DNA from: Candidatus Enterococcus myersii
Lineage (GTDB): Bacteria; Bacillota; Bacilli; Lactobacillales; Enterococcaceae
Reading direction: 5' to 3'
Length of the DNA: 64,000 bases
Assembly (NCBI RefSeq): GCF_017316025.1
Contig: NZ_JAFLVT010000002.1
Coordinates: forward strand, 1-64,000
Shown: positions 6,862 through 15,644 of the stretch, one piece after another
Layout: every line of letters starts with the position of its first letter
How positions within the stretch are numbered: the first letter of the stretch is position 1
Made by a program: the position numbers and the translations under genes
Notes under the pieces: model-generated
What the model saw: the letters and a program-made list of their open reading frames with translations, nothing else
The model's database searches: none
Told to the model about the DNA's origin: nothing

Positions 6862-7891
6862 TATTCCAGATACGTATCAAGATCAATCAGTCGGCGAAAC
6901 ACTGGATAAGAAAACGTTAAATAAAATGGTTTGGCGTTCATTGTTCTTACAAGCATCTTTTAACTATGAACGGATGCAAGCAGGTGGCTGGTTATATGGT
7001 ATTTTACCAGGCTTGAAAAAAATTCATAAAAACAAAGATGACTTGGCAGCTTCCATGAGTCACAACCTTGAATTTTTCAACACCCATCCATTTTTAGTAA
7101 CTTTTGTTATGGGGATTGTTTTATCACTAGAACAAAATAAAGCAGATATTCCAACAATTCGTGCCGTTCGTGTCGCTGCGATGGGACCTTTAGGTGGGAT
7201 TGGGGATGCCTTATTCTGGTTTACCTTAGTACCGATTACTGCTGGTATTACTTCAAACATGGCTATCAGTGGTAATATCGCCGCACCATTTATTTTCTTA
7301 CTTGTTTTCAATATTGCCCAATTTGCGTTACGTTTCTTCTTGATGAACTGGTCTTATAAACTAGGAACAGATGCTATTGGTGTCTTAACCGAAAATGCCA
7401 AAGAATTTACGCGGGCAGCAAGTATTTTAGGTATCTTCGTCGTAGGTTCACTAACTTGTGTTTACGGTGCTACAAAAGTAAACGTTCAAATTCCAAACGG
7501 TGAAACAAATGCTGTTCATTCTGTAACAACAGTTGTCCCTGCTGGGGAAGAACACAAATATGATGAATATATCTTCAAAAAAGATGACAGTGGTAAATTG
7601 ACAGAAGAAGTGCAAGCGGCAGCTGAAGGTGAAAAAGCCTTAGGCGTAGTTAAATTGCCTTCAGGGGATTTTGAAGTAACCTTCAACCGTAATGAAACAA
7701 CTCCGGTTACGATTGATATTCAAAAAATCTTAGACGGTATTTTACCACAAATGATTCCATTAGCTATGACTTTACTTTTATACTTCTTATTATCAAAACG
7801 TGGCTGGACACCATTGAAATGTATCTTGTTACTATTGGTAATTGGTTTAGTAGGCTCAGGCTTTGGTATTTGGCCTAATATTTGGCCTTAA
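6851..7891 (+). CDS. PTS mannose-family EIID component with enlarged loop
   Basis: 346 residues, longer than the usual 270-305. The N-terminal part is typical: the LFLQASFNYERMQAGGW motif, HNLEFFNTHPFLVTFVMGIVLSLEQ and MGPLGGIGDALFW. Between the last conserved hydrophobic block (SILGIFVVGSLTCVYG) and the C-terminal PQMIPLAMTLLLYFL segment lies about 70 residues of polar, charged sequence (about 210-280), probably outside the cell. The ATG at 6851 follows GGAGGTG and overlaps the EIIC gene by 11 bases. EIIC/EIID pairs are also the receptors of class IIa bacteriocins, so outer loops can be under selection; any link here is speculative. Confidence 0.9.
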   Translation: MAYNIPDTYQDQSVGETLDKKTLNKMVWRSLFLQASFNYERMQAGGWLYGILPGLKKIHKNKDDLAASMSHNLEFFNTHPFLVTFVMGIVLSLEQNKADIPTIRAVRVAAMGPLGGIGDALFWFTLVPITAGITSNMAISGNIAAPFIFLLVFNIAQFALRFFLMNWSYKLGTDAIGVLTENAKEFTRAASILGIFVVGSLTCVYGATKVNVQIPNGETNAVHSVTTVVPAGEEHKYDEYIFKKDDSGKLTEEVQAAAEGEKALGVVKLPSGDFEVTFNRNETTPVTIDIQKILDGILPQMIPLAMTLLLYFLLSKRGWTPLKCILLLLVIGLVGSGFGIWPNIWP

Positions 7892-7910
7892 AAAAACTTT
7901 GACAGATTAT

Positions 7911-7945
7911 ACCACTTATCCGTAGTTGATAAGTGGTATTTTTTT
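7911..7945 (+). terminator. Terminator of the PTS operon
   Basis: ACCACTTATC and GATAAGTGGT form a 10-bp stem followed by a T-run. It separates the five PTS genes from the GntR-AgaS pair, which has its own promoter. Confidence 0.88.
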
Positions 7946-7998
7946 AGGTGGTGGTCTAGATAAAGTTTTAAAATAAAGCGTTTTATTTACTATTTCTA

Positions 7999-8046
7999 TT
8001 GACTTTATAGGCCTTAGAAGATAAACTCATACTGTGGTAGTAACCA
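7999..8046 (+). promoter_or_regulatory. gntR-agaS promoter with operator
   Basis: TTGACT (7999-8004), 17 bases, TAAACT (8022-8027). The palindrome TGGTAGTAACCA (8035-8046) covers the expected start and is the reverse complement of the operator before the PTS genes. This predicts autoregulation and co-regulation. A second GntR-like half-palindrome, TGGTCTAGATAA (7952-7963), lies further upstream. Confidence 0.72.
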
Positions 8047-8063
8047 GTTAGAGGAGGTGTCAT

Positions 8064-8792
8064 ATGACCCGAGCAAAAAAACAACCTTTGTACGATCAAT
8101 TAGTCGAATTATTAAAAGAAAAAATTGAAAATGAATACGAAGCCAATATGATGCTACCTTCTGAACGGGAATTATCAGATGTGTATGGTTTAAGTCGCAC
8201 AACGGTTCGCTTGGCATTACAAGAGTTAGAAAAAATTGGCTATATTTATCGGCAACACGGCAAAGGAACTTTTGTATCTGACTTAAAAGAGTCCAGTTTC
8301 AATTTGCAGAGTATGTATAGTTTTACCGAGCAAATGAAATCTTTGGGGCGACATCCAGAAACGAGAGTTTTGGATTTTGAAACAATCGAAGCCAACAAAT
8401 TTTTAGCTACGAAATTTAATGTCAAATTAGGAACGAAATTAATAAAAATGAAGCGTCTCAGAAGTGCTGATGGCGAACCATTAATGCTAGAACGCACCTA
8501 TTTACCGCTAAATAAATTTTTATCCTTAACCAAAGAAGATTTAGATCAAAAAGCCTTATACGATATTTTTCGCGAAGATTATAATGAGATTGTCAAAGTA
8601 GCCGAAGAAGAGCTATTTGCCAATATTGCACGACCAAAAGATGCGCCTTTTTTAGATATTAGAGAAGGAGCGCCGGTGTTGACTTTAATGCGCAAAACTT
8701 ATAATCAAGCCAATGAAATAATCGAGTTCACCTATAGTGTTGCCCGTGCGGATCACTTTCGCTATAAAATCGTACATCACAATGGCAATTAA
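8064..8792 (+). CDS. GntR family (HutC/UTRA) transcriptional regulator of the amino-sugar PTS
   Basis: 242 residues. The N-terminal winged helix (about 1-75) has PLYDQLVELLKEKIE, LPSERELSDVYGLSRTTVRLALQELEKIGYIYRQHGKGTFV. The C-terminal UTRA sensor domain (about 90-238) binds a sugar phosphate in characterised relatives. Identical operators at 4747 and 8035 flank the PTS operon, so it is the probable repressor of both transcription units, released by the phosphorylated substrate. The start ATG follows GAGGAGG. It is co-transcribed with the isomerase gene behind it. Confidence 0.9.
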   Translation: MTRAKKQPLYDQLVELLKEKIENEYEANMMLPSERELSDVYGLSRTTVRLALQELEKIGYIYRQHGKGTFVSDLKESSFNLQSMYSFTEQMKSLGRHPETRVLDFETIEANKFLATKFNVKLGTKLIKMKRLRSADGEPLMLERTYLPLNKFLSLTKEDLDQKALYDIFREDYNEIVKVAEEELFANIARPKDAPFLDIREGAPVLTLMRKTYNQANEIIEFTYSVARADHFRYKIVHHNGN

Positions 8793-8834
8793 AGAGCAAA
8801 TAAGATCACGTTTGTAAATTAAAGGAGGATTACA

Positions 8835-10013
8835 ATGTTTCAACTGACAGCAGCAGAATTAACTAAAATGGGAGCAGAAATTACCACCCGTGAAATTAAG
8901 CAACAACCAGAATTATGGCAAGAAGCATTTTCTTATTATAAAGAAAATCAAAAAAGAATTAACAATTTTTTATCAGAAGTAAAAGATGCCGCACATGGTA
9001 AAATCCGCGTTGTTTTCACTGGTGCGGGGACTTCTCAATATGTAGGCGATACAGTAAAACCTTATTTAAGTAAAGTAGGAGATAACCGTAAATTTATCTT
9101 TGAAAGTATCGGGACAACTGATATCGTGGCTTCTCCGGCTGAATATTTACATCCAGATGATTGGACTATTTTAGTATCATTTGCCCGCAGTGGAAATTCA
9201 CCAGAAAGTGTGGCCGCTGTGGATGTGGCCAATAAATTCGTGAAAAATTTACGTCATATTACCATTACTTGTGCTCCAGAAGGACAATTGGCAAAAGCGG
9301 CTACCGATGATGCCCACAATTTATTATTAATGATGCCCGCTCGTGCCAATGACCAAGGTTTTGCTATGACTGGAAGTTTTTCTTGTATGGCGCTAAGCGC
9401 ATTATTAGTCTTTGATGAAAGTAACGACTTCACTCAAAAAGAAGATTACGTCAATGCAATGACGACCTTAGGCAATGAAGCAATCGCTAGAGAAGCTGAG
9501 GTACAAAAAATTATCGATTTAGACTTTGAACGTATCGTCTATCTTGGTTCTGGCAGTCTATCTGGTTTAACCCGGGAAGCTTCCTTGAAAGTATTGGAAT
9601 TAACTGCTGGGAAAATGGCTACGATCTTTGATTCTTCAATGGGATTTCGTCATGGTCCAAAATCATTTATTAATGATAAAACAATTATGTTTGTTTTTGT
9701 GAACAACGATGAATATACGCGTCAATACGATGTTGATATTTTAGAAGAGGTGCATGCAGATAAAATTGCGCCATCTGTTTTAGGAATTACTCAAAAGGCA
9801 GCAGAATCAAACTTTAGTGGTGATAACTTTGTTTTTGAAACAAGTGATGTGAAATTACCAGACGGATACGCAGCGTTGCCATTTTTAATTGTAGCCCAAA
9901 CAGTTTCGCTGTTAGCCTCTATTAAAGTTGGGAATACACCAGATACACCGTCTCCTACTGGCACGGTTAACCGGGTTGTTAAAGGAGTAACGATTCACCC
10001 TTTTGAAGCATAA
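8835..10013 (+). CDS. agaS: AgaS-type SIS-domain sugar isomerase/deaminase
   Basis: 392 residues with two SIS domains: VVFTGAGTSQYVGDTVKPYL and SFARSGNSPESVAAV in the first, YLGSGSLSGLTREASLKVLELTAGK and FRHGPKSFI in the second. Length and motifs fit AgaS, which converts galactosamine-6-phosphate to tagatose-6-phosphate with release of ammonia. It follows gntR behind AAAGGAGG. No N-acetylgalactosamine-6-phosphate deacetylase, tagatose-6-phosphate kinase or aldolase is near, so those steps must be encoded elsewhere. The exact sugar is inferred. Confidence 0.85.
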   Translation: MFQLTAAELTKMGAEITTREIKQQPELWQEAFSYYKENQKRINNFLSEVKDAAHGKIRVVFTGAGTSQYVGDTVKPYLSKVGDNRKFIFESIGTTDIVASPAEYLHPDDWTILVSFARSGNSPESVAAVDVANKFVKNLRHITITCAPEGQLAKAATDDAHNLLLMMPARANDQGFAMTGSFSCMALSALLVFDESNDFTQKEDYVNAMTTLGNEAIAREAEVQKIIDLDFERIVYLGSGSLSGLTREASLKVLELTAGKMATIFDSSMGFRHGPKSFINDKTIMFVFVNNDEYTRQYDVDILEEVHADKIAPSVLGITQKAAESNFSGDNFVFETSDVKLPDGYAALPFLIVAQTVSLLASIKVGNTPDTPSPTGTVNRVVKGVTIHPFEA

Positions 10014-10029
10014 ATTGAATACAAAGTCT

Positions 10030-10063
10030 GACTCCCGTGTTTTTTACGGGGGTCTTTTTTTTT
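10030..10063 (+). terminator. Terminator after agaS
   Basis: GACTCCCGT and ACGGGGGTC stem with nine following T residues. Confidence 0.88.
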
Positions 10064-10166
10064 AGACGAGAAGCACAATGGGATAGGCAAAGAATTCCTT
10101 AAAAATAGCTATAATTTTCGTCAGCAGGTTATTGTAGCGTATAATTAGGCGAAAGGAAGTGAAGAC

Positions 10167-11021
10167 ATGAAGAAGATACTCACAGTGCTTATTTTATTGT
10201 TGGCTTTGGCTGGCTGTGGTGGAAATGAAAAAAAAGCCAATCCTACTGCTAAAGCGCAAATACAACCAAAGACGAGTGTAATCCTTAAAAAAAGTGCGGT
10301 ACCCACGCTATTTATCCACGGTTATAGCGGTACTAAAAATTCTTTCGGTGGTATGTTGCAACGTCTAGAAACAAGTAACTTAGCCAAAAAAGAGTTGATT
10401 ATGACCGTCTCTAAAGAAGGTTCAATCACAACAACAGGGACACTGAGTGGTAAAAAAGATAATCCGATGATTCAAGTCATCTTTCAAGATAATAAAAATA
10501 CGGAATGGTCACAATCTGAATGGTTGTATAATTGTTTGGCTGATTTAAAAAAAATGGGGGTTGAATCGGTCAATTTGGTAGGACATTCGATGGGTGGCGT
10601 TTCAGGATTGCGGTATATGATGAGTTATCCTGACGATCCGTCACAGCCTGAAATTTTAAAATTTGTGGCGATTGGTGCACCTTTCAATGATTTTTTAGAC
10701 ACTAGTAGCAATCAAGATATGGCCGACTTATTAAAAAATGGGCCTACTGAAGTTTCTAGTCGTTACCAAGATTACCAAAAATTAGCAGCCAATTTAGCTA
10801 AAAATACGAAAATTTTACTTTTAGCTGGACAGTTAGATGAAAATACGTTTAATGATGAAATGGTCCCAACTACGAGTGCTCTAGCAGTGAATGCCTTACT
10901 AAAACAAACCAACAGCGTGACAACCCAAATTTTTTATGGTCCCAACGCACAGCATAGTCAACTGCACGAAAATAAGGAAGTCGATAAAAAAGTTTCAGAC
11001 TTCTTATGGCCAAAGAGCTGA
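10167..11021 (+). CDS. Alpha/beta-hydrolase lipoprotein (DUF915-like)
   Basis: 284 residues. A lipoprotein signal peptide ends in LALAGC with Cys17 as the lipidated residue, so the enzyme is anchored outside the cell membrane. The mature part has an HGYSGTKNSFGGM oxyanion region, the nucleophile elbow GHSMGG, an acidic residue in LLAGQLDE and a late histidine (AQHSQLHENKEV), the order of an alpha/beta-hydrolase triad. This fits the DUF915 group of surface hydrolases common in lactic acid bacteria. Substrate is unknown. A TATAAT box lies at 10140-10145. It stands alone, and its stop is followed directly by a tandem repeat. Confidence 0.85.
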   Translation: MKKILTVLILLLALAGCGGNEKKANPTAKAQIQPKTSVILKKSAVPTLFIHGYSGTKNSFGGMLQRLETSNLAKKELIMTVSKEGSITTTGTLSGKKDNPMIQVIFQDNKNTEWSQSEWLYNCLADLKKMGVESVNLVGHSMGGVSGLRYMMSYPDDPSQPEILKFVAIGAPFNDFLDTSSNQDMADLLKNGPTEVSSRYQDYQKLAANLAKNTKILLLAGQLDENTFNDEMVPTTSALAVNALLKQTNSVTTQIFYGPNAQHSQLHENKEVDKKVSDFLWPKS

Positions 11022-11024
11022 CTT

Positions 11025-11286
11025 GCAAAGCCAGACAACCAGAAAAGCTTTTCGGACTTGGTCAGCGCTCGAAAAATAAGCGTGGAATTGCCAGAAATTG
11101 TTTCTCAAATTTCTTGAAATTTCACCTTATTTCTTAGAGGGCTAGTGCGCAAAGCCAGACAACCAGAAAAGCTTTTCGGACTTGGTCAGCGCTCGAAAAA
11201 TAAGCGTGGAATTGCCAGAAATTGTTGCTCAAATTTCTTGAAATTTCGCCTTATTTCTTAGAGGGCTAGTGCGTAAAGCCAGACAG
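11025..11286. repeat. Tandem repeat, 124-bp unit, about 2.1 copies
   Basis: CCAGACAACCAGAAAAGC occurs at 11031 and again at 11155; a third truncated start (CCAGACAG) is at 11279, so the period is exactly 124. The copies differ at only a few bases, for example TTTCTC/TTGCTC and TTTCACC/TTTCGCC. The unit has an AATAAG...CTTATT inverted core and an AGAAAAGCTTTTC palindrome. It fills the space between the hydrolase and the tetR terminator. A related fragment is at 30767-30823. Confidence 0.9.
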
Positions 11287-11360
11287 TGCTAAGCGGTCAA
11301 ATCACTATTTATCTTTTGAAAAATGTATCTCTTCTTTATAGTGAAGATAGTGAAGGAAAT

Positions 11361-11405
11361 AAACGAGCCAATCACGGCGCACAAGGCGTGATTGGCTCGT
11401 TTATT
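11361..11405. terminator. Bidirectional terminator between repeat and tetR
   Basis: AAACGAGCCAATCACG and CGTGATTGGCTCGTTT form a 16-bp stem around GCGCACAAGG. The rightward side is followed by ATTTTT. The stem overlaps the last bases of the tetR gene, which is read leftwards. Confidence 0.8.
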
Positions 11406-11997
11406 TTTCCGGTGCTAAGCCTTTTAGTAAAACTTCGCTCCACTCTGCAATGTAAGGCAATGCACGAGTATAAATTGCTGGTTCGGCAATGCCTGCGATC
11501 ATTGATTCAGTGTAAATAAAGAGAAATTCATCGGTATACTTCGGATCAATAAATCCTTCTTTTCGTCCTTGTTGAAATAAGGTGAGGAGTGTTTCATTGC
11601 TTTTTTTTGCATAGCCGTTCATGAATTCAGCTAATTCTTTATCTTCTGTTTGCGAATAATAAGCCATAAGATCAAGATAAAATTGTTGACTAACATGGTC
11701 TAAGCGGTTGATTTTTAGCTGTGTTAAGGCGGTAAAAGTATCTGGAAAAGATCTTTTTTCTTGCAAAGTTTTTTCTGCGTCATAAGCCATTTCGGCCATA
11801 AAGTTTTTAAACACCATTTTAATTAAATTATCCTTGGATTGAAAATATTTAAAAATCGTAGCTTTTGAAATATTGGTTGCAGCAGTTACTTTATCAATGG
11901 TTAGAGCCTTGCTTCCTTCGGGTCCATTCATTATTTCCGCTGCTGCTTTTAAGATGGCGTGCTTTTTTTGGGCACTTCTTTTTTCAAAACCGTTCAA
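11401..11997 (-). CDS. TetR family regulator of the adjacent ABC exporter
   Basis: 198 residues. The N-terminal helix-turn-helix reads LTIDKVTAATNISKATIFKYFQSKDNLIK (about 33-61), typical of TetR repressors. The C-terminal ligand domain is not specific. It starts with TTG at 11997; AAGGAGG seven bases upstream makes this start convincing. It is divergent from an ABC exporter operon, and TTGAACT/AGTTCAA repeats lie at that operon's promoter. It probably represses the exporter until an inducing compound binds. Confidence 0.86.
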   Translation of the reverse strand: MNGFEKRSAQKKHAILKAAAEIMNGPEGSKALTIDKVTAATNISKATIFKYFQSKDNLIKMVFKNFMAEMAYDAEKTLQEKRSFPDTFTALTQLKINRLDHVSQQFYLDLMAYYSQTEDKELAEFMNGYAKKSNETLLTLFQQGRKEGFIDPKYTDEFLFIYTESMIAGIAEPAIYTRALPYIAEWSEVLLKGLAPEK

Positions 11998-12093
11998 TTT
12001 TGTGCCTCCTTTTTAATCCATTACTACTTATATTATAGTAAAATAATTTTAAACTGCAAATTAAAAATAAGTTCAAAAGTAGGGGGTTTTTGA

Positions 12094-12149
12094 TTGACAT
12101 TTTCAACTGAGATGCATAATATTGAACTCGTATTAAGTAAATAGTTCAA
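12094..12149 (+). promoter_or_regulatory. Exporter promoter with probable TetR operator
   Basis: TTGACA (12094-12099), 17 bases, TAATAT (12117-12122). The inverted repeat TTGAACT (12122-12128) and AGTTCAA (12143-12149) begins at the -10 box and covers the start site. A further AGTTCAA-type half site is at 12070. This is the expected operator of the divergent TetR protein. Confidence 0.68.
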
Positions 12150-12181
12150 AAATATTTTTTTGGAAAAAGGGAGACTTAAAA

Positions 12182-13063
12182 ATGACGCAGTTAATTGAAA
12201 TCAATAACTTGCAAAAAAGTTTTGGGAAGTTTCAAGCATTAAAGGATGTAAGTTTTGCGGTTGCTCCAGGAGAAGTGGTGGGATTCATTGGCCCCAATGG
12301 TGCTGGAAAATCGACAACGATTCGAACGATTTTGGGCATCTTAAAAAAAGATGCGGGCCATGTTCAAGTATTTGGCAAAGATGCTTGGCAAGATAGTATC
12401 GAAATTCATAAACGACTATCCTACGTTCCAGGGGATGTCGCCTTGTGGGGAAATTTAACCGGTGGGGAAATTATCGACTTATTTATGAAGTTGCATGGAG
12501 GCGGTAGTTTACAAAAGCGAGATGAATTAATTCAAAAATTTGAATTAGATCCACGAAAGAAGGCCAAAAGCTATTCAAAAGGGAACAGGCAAAAGGTCGG
12601 GTTGATTGCTGCGTTGTCGGTTGATTCCGATCTTTATATTTTAGATGAACCAACATCTGGTTTAGACCCCCTAATGGAGGCTGTTTTCCAAGATGAGGTA
12701 GAAAAAATAAAAAATGCTGGTAAATCTATTTTATTATCTTCTCATATTTTAAGTGAAGTAGAGCGCTTAGCAGATAAAGTTGTTATTATTCGTGAAGGCA
12801 AAATAGTAGAAACCGGCACACTCCAAGAATTGCGACATTTGACGCGTTCTACGGTTTCACTCGTTGCAAAAGGCGATGTGGCAAGTTTAGCTGATGTTAC
12901 TGGTGTTTACGATTTCAGTCAAAAAGGAACAGAAGTAAAATTTGCGATCGATAATAAAGCGTTAAATACTATTTTAGCCGCGGTAGCAAAATTTGAAGTT
13001 GAAAAATTTGAAGTTGTACCGCCGACACTGGAAGATTTGTTTATCAGACATTATGAAGGGTGA
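12182..13063 (+). CDS. ABC transporter ATP-binding protein (drug-exporter type)
   Basis: 293 residues. Walker A GPNGAGKST (about 39-47), signature YSKGNRQKVGL, a slightly altered form of the LSGGQ signature, Walker B LYILDEPTSGLDPL and a switch histidine in LLSSHILSEVERL. A C-terminal extension of about 75 residues is usual for DrrA-type export ATPases. It pairs with the 541-residue permease that overlaps its stop codon. The likely role is export of a hydrophobic antibiotic or lipid-like compound; the substrate is not readable. Confidence 0.9.
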   Translation: MTQLIEINNLQKSFGKFQALKDVSFAVAPGEVVGFIGPNGAGKSTTIRTILGILKKDAGHVQVFGKDAWQDSIEIHKRLSYVPGDVALWGNLTGGEIIDLFMKLHGGGSLQKRDELIQKFELDPRKKAKSYSKGNRQKVGLIAALSVDSDLYILDEPTSGLDPLMEAVFQDEVEKIKNAGKSILLSSHILSEVERLADKVVIIREGKIVETGTLQELRHLTRSTVSLVAKGDVASLADVTGVYDFSQKGTEVKFAIDNKALNTILAAVAKFEVEKFEVVPPTLEDLFIRHYEG

Positions 13064-14685
13064 TGGCAGCAATGGCAGAGAAATTTTCACAATGGAATTT
13101 ATTATTTTTTCAATTTCTAAAACGCGATTGGAAGAAAATTGTTGTTTGGTTACTGGGTTTAGGGTTATTTAGCGGTGGCTTTGTCTCCGCCTTTGAAGAA
13201 CTTTCAAAAGGACAAGGGTTAGTGGGAATGTATCACACGATGCAAAATCCAGCCATGATTGCGATGATTGGCACAACACCCGTCTCTGATGCAAAAGCAT
13301 ATACGATTGGTGCAATGTATGCCAATGAAATGCTGCTGTTTTGCGGTTTATTTGCTATGGTAGTGGCCGCTTTACATGTTATTAGTCATACTAGAAAAGA
13401 AGAAGAACAAGGTTTAACAGAATTAATTCGTTCATTTCGTGTCGGACGACAAGCCAATTCGCTAGCTGTTTTACTTGAAACTTTTCTAATTAATGTTGTC
13501 TTGGGATTATTTATCGGTATTTTAATGGCATCATTTCATGCTACAAGTATCGATCTAAAAGGAAGTTTATTGTTTGGGGCATCAGTAGCATTAGCCGGTA
13601 TATTGGGTGCTGTGATTGGATTGTTATTCGCACAAATTATGCCTTCATCAGCAGGTGCAACAGGCGCCAGCCTCGGATTTATTGGTCTGTTGTACATGGT
13701 GCGGGCTGTAACGGATATCAGTAATGGTGATTTATCAAAATTAAATCCTCTTTCCTGGACGTATCTTACGTACCCATTTACGAAGAATAGTTGGTCTTAT
13801 CTGATAATTGGCTTGATTTTTAGTCTGATCATAATGTTATGTAGCTTCTATTTAGAAGGAAAACGAGATTATAATGCAGGCTTTTTACCAGAAAAAGAAG
13901 GGCGCAAAAATGCTAGCAGAGCACTTTTGTCTATACCAGGTTGGTATTGGCGTATTAATGCTGGCATGATCATCAGTTGGCTTGTTGGTTTTGCAGTGAT
14001 GGGAGCAGCTTATGGTTCTGTTTATCAGGATATGCAAAGCTTCATGGAAGGTAATGAATTAATAAAACAAATGTTTGTGCATACGGGTGGAAGTTTAGCT
14101 GAATCCTTTACTGGCACGATCATGATGGTGATGGTAGCGTTAGTGGTGATTTTACCTGTTGCGATTTTAAACAAATTATTCACCGAAGAAAGCAGTGGGC
14201 GTATGAGTCAGTTGTTTTCGACTAAAGTTTCTCGTTTAAAACTTTATGGTAATAGTGTTTTATTAGCTATAATCAGTGGTGTGGCTGGGGTTTTCATTAG
14301 TTCAGCTTGTCTAGGAGCAACAGCAGTTAGCGTTATGAAAGAAAATGCAACAATGCCGATACAAGAATTTTTTGAAGCTGGTTTTAATTTATTACCAGTC
14401 GTCTTGTTCTTTGCTAGTTTAGCGGCATTATGTTTAGGCTTTGCACCAAAAATTAGCAAAGTTATTTACGCATATCTGGGTTATTCCTTTGCGCTAAGTT
14501 ATTTTGGTGGTATTTTAGATTTACCAGATTGGTTTAGTAATACTTCTGCTTTAAAATGGTTGCCACAGCTGCCTGTAGCAGATTTTGATTTTACCCGTTT
14601 TGTTGTGATTAGCTTAATTAGTTGTGGTTTATTTATAGTTGGATTTATTGGTTATAATCGTCGCGACTTACAAGAATCGGCTTAA
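13060..14685 (+). CDS. ABC exporter permease (polyketide-antibiotic exporter type)
   Basis: 541 residues with about twelve hydrophobic segments in two similar halves. Each half begins with a short amphipathic stretch (FFQFLKRDWKKIVVWLLG; LLSIPGWYWRINAGMIISWLVGFAV). This large duplicated ABC-2 permease is the type found in TetR-controlled exporters annotated as polyketide antibiotic exporters. The start overlaps the ATPase stop (GTGATG at 13060), so the ATG at 13063 or 13072 is also possible. A terminator follows. Confidence 0.85.
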   Translation: MMAAMAEKFSQWNLLFFQFLKRDWKKIVVWLLGLGLFSGGFVSAFEELSKGQGLVGMYHTMQNPAMIAMIGTTPVSDAKAYTIGAMYANEMLLFCGLFAMVVAALHVISHTRKEEEQGLTELIRSFRVGRQANSLAVLLETFLINVVLGLFIGILMASFHATSIDLKGSLLFGASVALAGILGAVIGLLFAQIMPSSAGATGASLGFIGLLYMVRAVTDISNGDLSKLNPLSWTYLTYPFTKNSWSYLIIGLIFSLIIMLCSFYLEGKRDYNAGFLPEKEGRKNASRALLSIPGWYWRINAGMIISWLVGFAVMGAAYGSVYQDMQSFMEGNELIKQMFVHTGGSLAESFTGTIMMVMVALVVILPVAILNKLFTEESSGRMSQLFSTKVSRLKLYGNSVLLAIISGVAGVFISSACLGATAVSVMKENATMPIQEFFEAGFNLLPVVLFFASLAALCLGFAPKISKVIYAYLGYSFALSYFGGILDLPDWFSNTSALKWLPQLPVADFDFTRFVVISLISCGLFIVGFIGYNRRDLQESA

Positions 14686-14686
14686 C

Positions 14687-14728
14687 AAAAAGCATTATGA
14701 AGGCGTCTGCTTTCATAATGCTTTTTTT
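14687..14728 (+). terminator. Terminator after the ABC exporter
   Basis: AAAAAGCATTATGAA and TTTCATAATGCTTTTT stem with a T-run; the A-rich opposite side could also end the leftward serine dehydratase transcript. Confidence 0.85.
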
Positions 14729-14758
14729 AGTCTAACTATAAGAAGAACCGTTACTCAT

Positions 14759-15631
14759 TTATTCTTGTTTGGCAAAAATTTCTTTTTGCAATCGTTGGGC
14801 CGTAGGGGTCATGGCTAAACCGCCTTCTGCTGTTTCTTTAAAGATAGAAGGCATTTGACGTCCGACTTGATACATTGCAACTACCACTTCATCTGGTGGG
14901 ATGACACTTTCAATTCCGGCTAAGGCCATATCAGCGGAAATAAAAGCTTGAGAAGAACCTAATGCATTACGCTTCACACAAGGCACCTCGACTAAACCAG
15001 CAACTGGATCACAAATTAAACCCATCATATTTTTTAAAGTAATCGCCACTGCTTGGGCTGCTTGATGGGCACTGCCTCCGTTAGCACAAACTAAAGCCGC
15101 GGCGGCCATTGCACTAGCAGACCCGATTTCTGCCTGGCAACCACCTTCAGCTCCAGAAATCGAAGCGTTATTGGCAATCACTAAACCAAATGCGCCAGCA
15201 GTAAAAAGAAAGTCCACTTGTTCTTTGTGACTTAAATTTAAACGCTCACGTACCGCCAGTAAAACCCCAGCTACGACCCCGGCACTACCAGCAGTAGGGG
15301 TAGCGCAGATTAAGCCCATTTTGGCATTGACCTCGTTGACGGCGATGCCGTTTCTGACAGCCGTTAAAATTGTATCACCACTTAAAAAATTTCCACTGTT
15401 TAAGTAATCATCCATCTTTTTAGCATCACCGCCAGTTAAACCTGTAACAGAAGTAACTCCCGCAACACCTTCGGCAACGGAATTTTCCATAACGGTTAAG
15501 TTACGTTCCATTAATGCGATAATCTGTTCTTTTTTTCGTCCTGTGACAGCTATTTCAGTAGCAATCATTAAATCTGCAACAGAAGGATAATTTTTAGCTT
15601 GTTCTACTAAATCTGCAATTGTATAAAACAT
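14759..15631 (-). CDS. sdaAA: L-serine dehydratase, iron-sulfur-dependent, alpha subunit
   Basis: 290 residues. TSVTGLTGGDAKKMDDYL, TPTAGSAGVVAGVLLA, AEGGCQAEIGSASAMAAAALV and GLICDPVAGLVEVPCVKRNALG are the alpha-domain blocks, including the cysteines that hold the oxygen-sensitive 4Fe-4S cluster. The enzyme deaminates L-serine to pyruvate. The ATG at 15631 is chosen because AAGGAG lies 9 bases upstream; the frame stays open to a TTG further up. It lies 13 bases after the beta subunit gene in the same operon. Confidence 0.93.
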   Translation of the reverse strand: MFYTIADLVEQAKNYPSVADLMIATEIAVTGRKKEQIIALMERNLTVMENSVAEGVAGVTSVTGLTGGDAKKMDDYLNSGNFLSGDTILTAVRNGIAVNEVNAKMGLICATPTAGSAGVVAGVLLAVRERLNLSHKEQVDFLFTAGAFGLVIANNASISGAEGGCQAEIGSASAMAAAALVCANGGSAHQAAQAVAITLKNMMGLICDPVAGLVEVPCVKRNALGSSQAFISADMALAGIESVIPPDEVVVAMYQVGRQMPSIFKETAEGGLAMTPTAQRLQKEIFAKQE

Positions 15632-15644
15632 CAGATAATGCTCC

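Noticed and set aside
11025-11286. CRISPR-like array
   Set aside because: The repeat is 124 bp with no spacers, just head-to-tail copies, and there are no cas genes in the window.
11286-11519. Rightward frame of 77 codons after the repeat
   Set aside because: It crosses the terminator and the end of tetR on the other strand and lacks a convincing start site.
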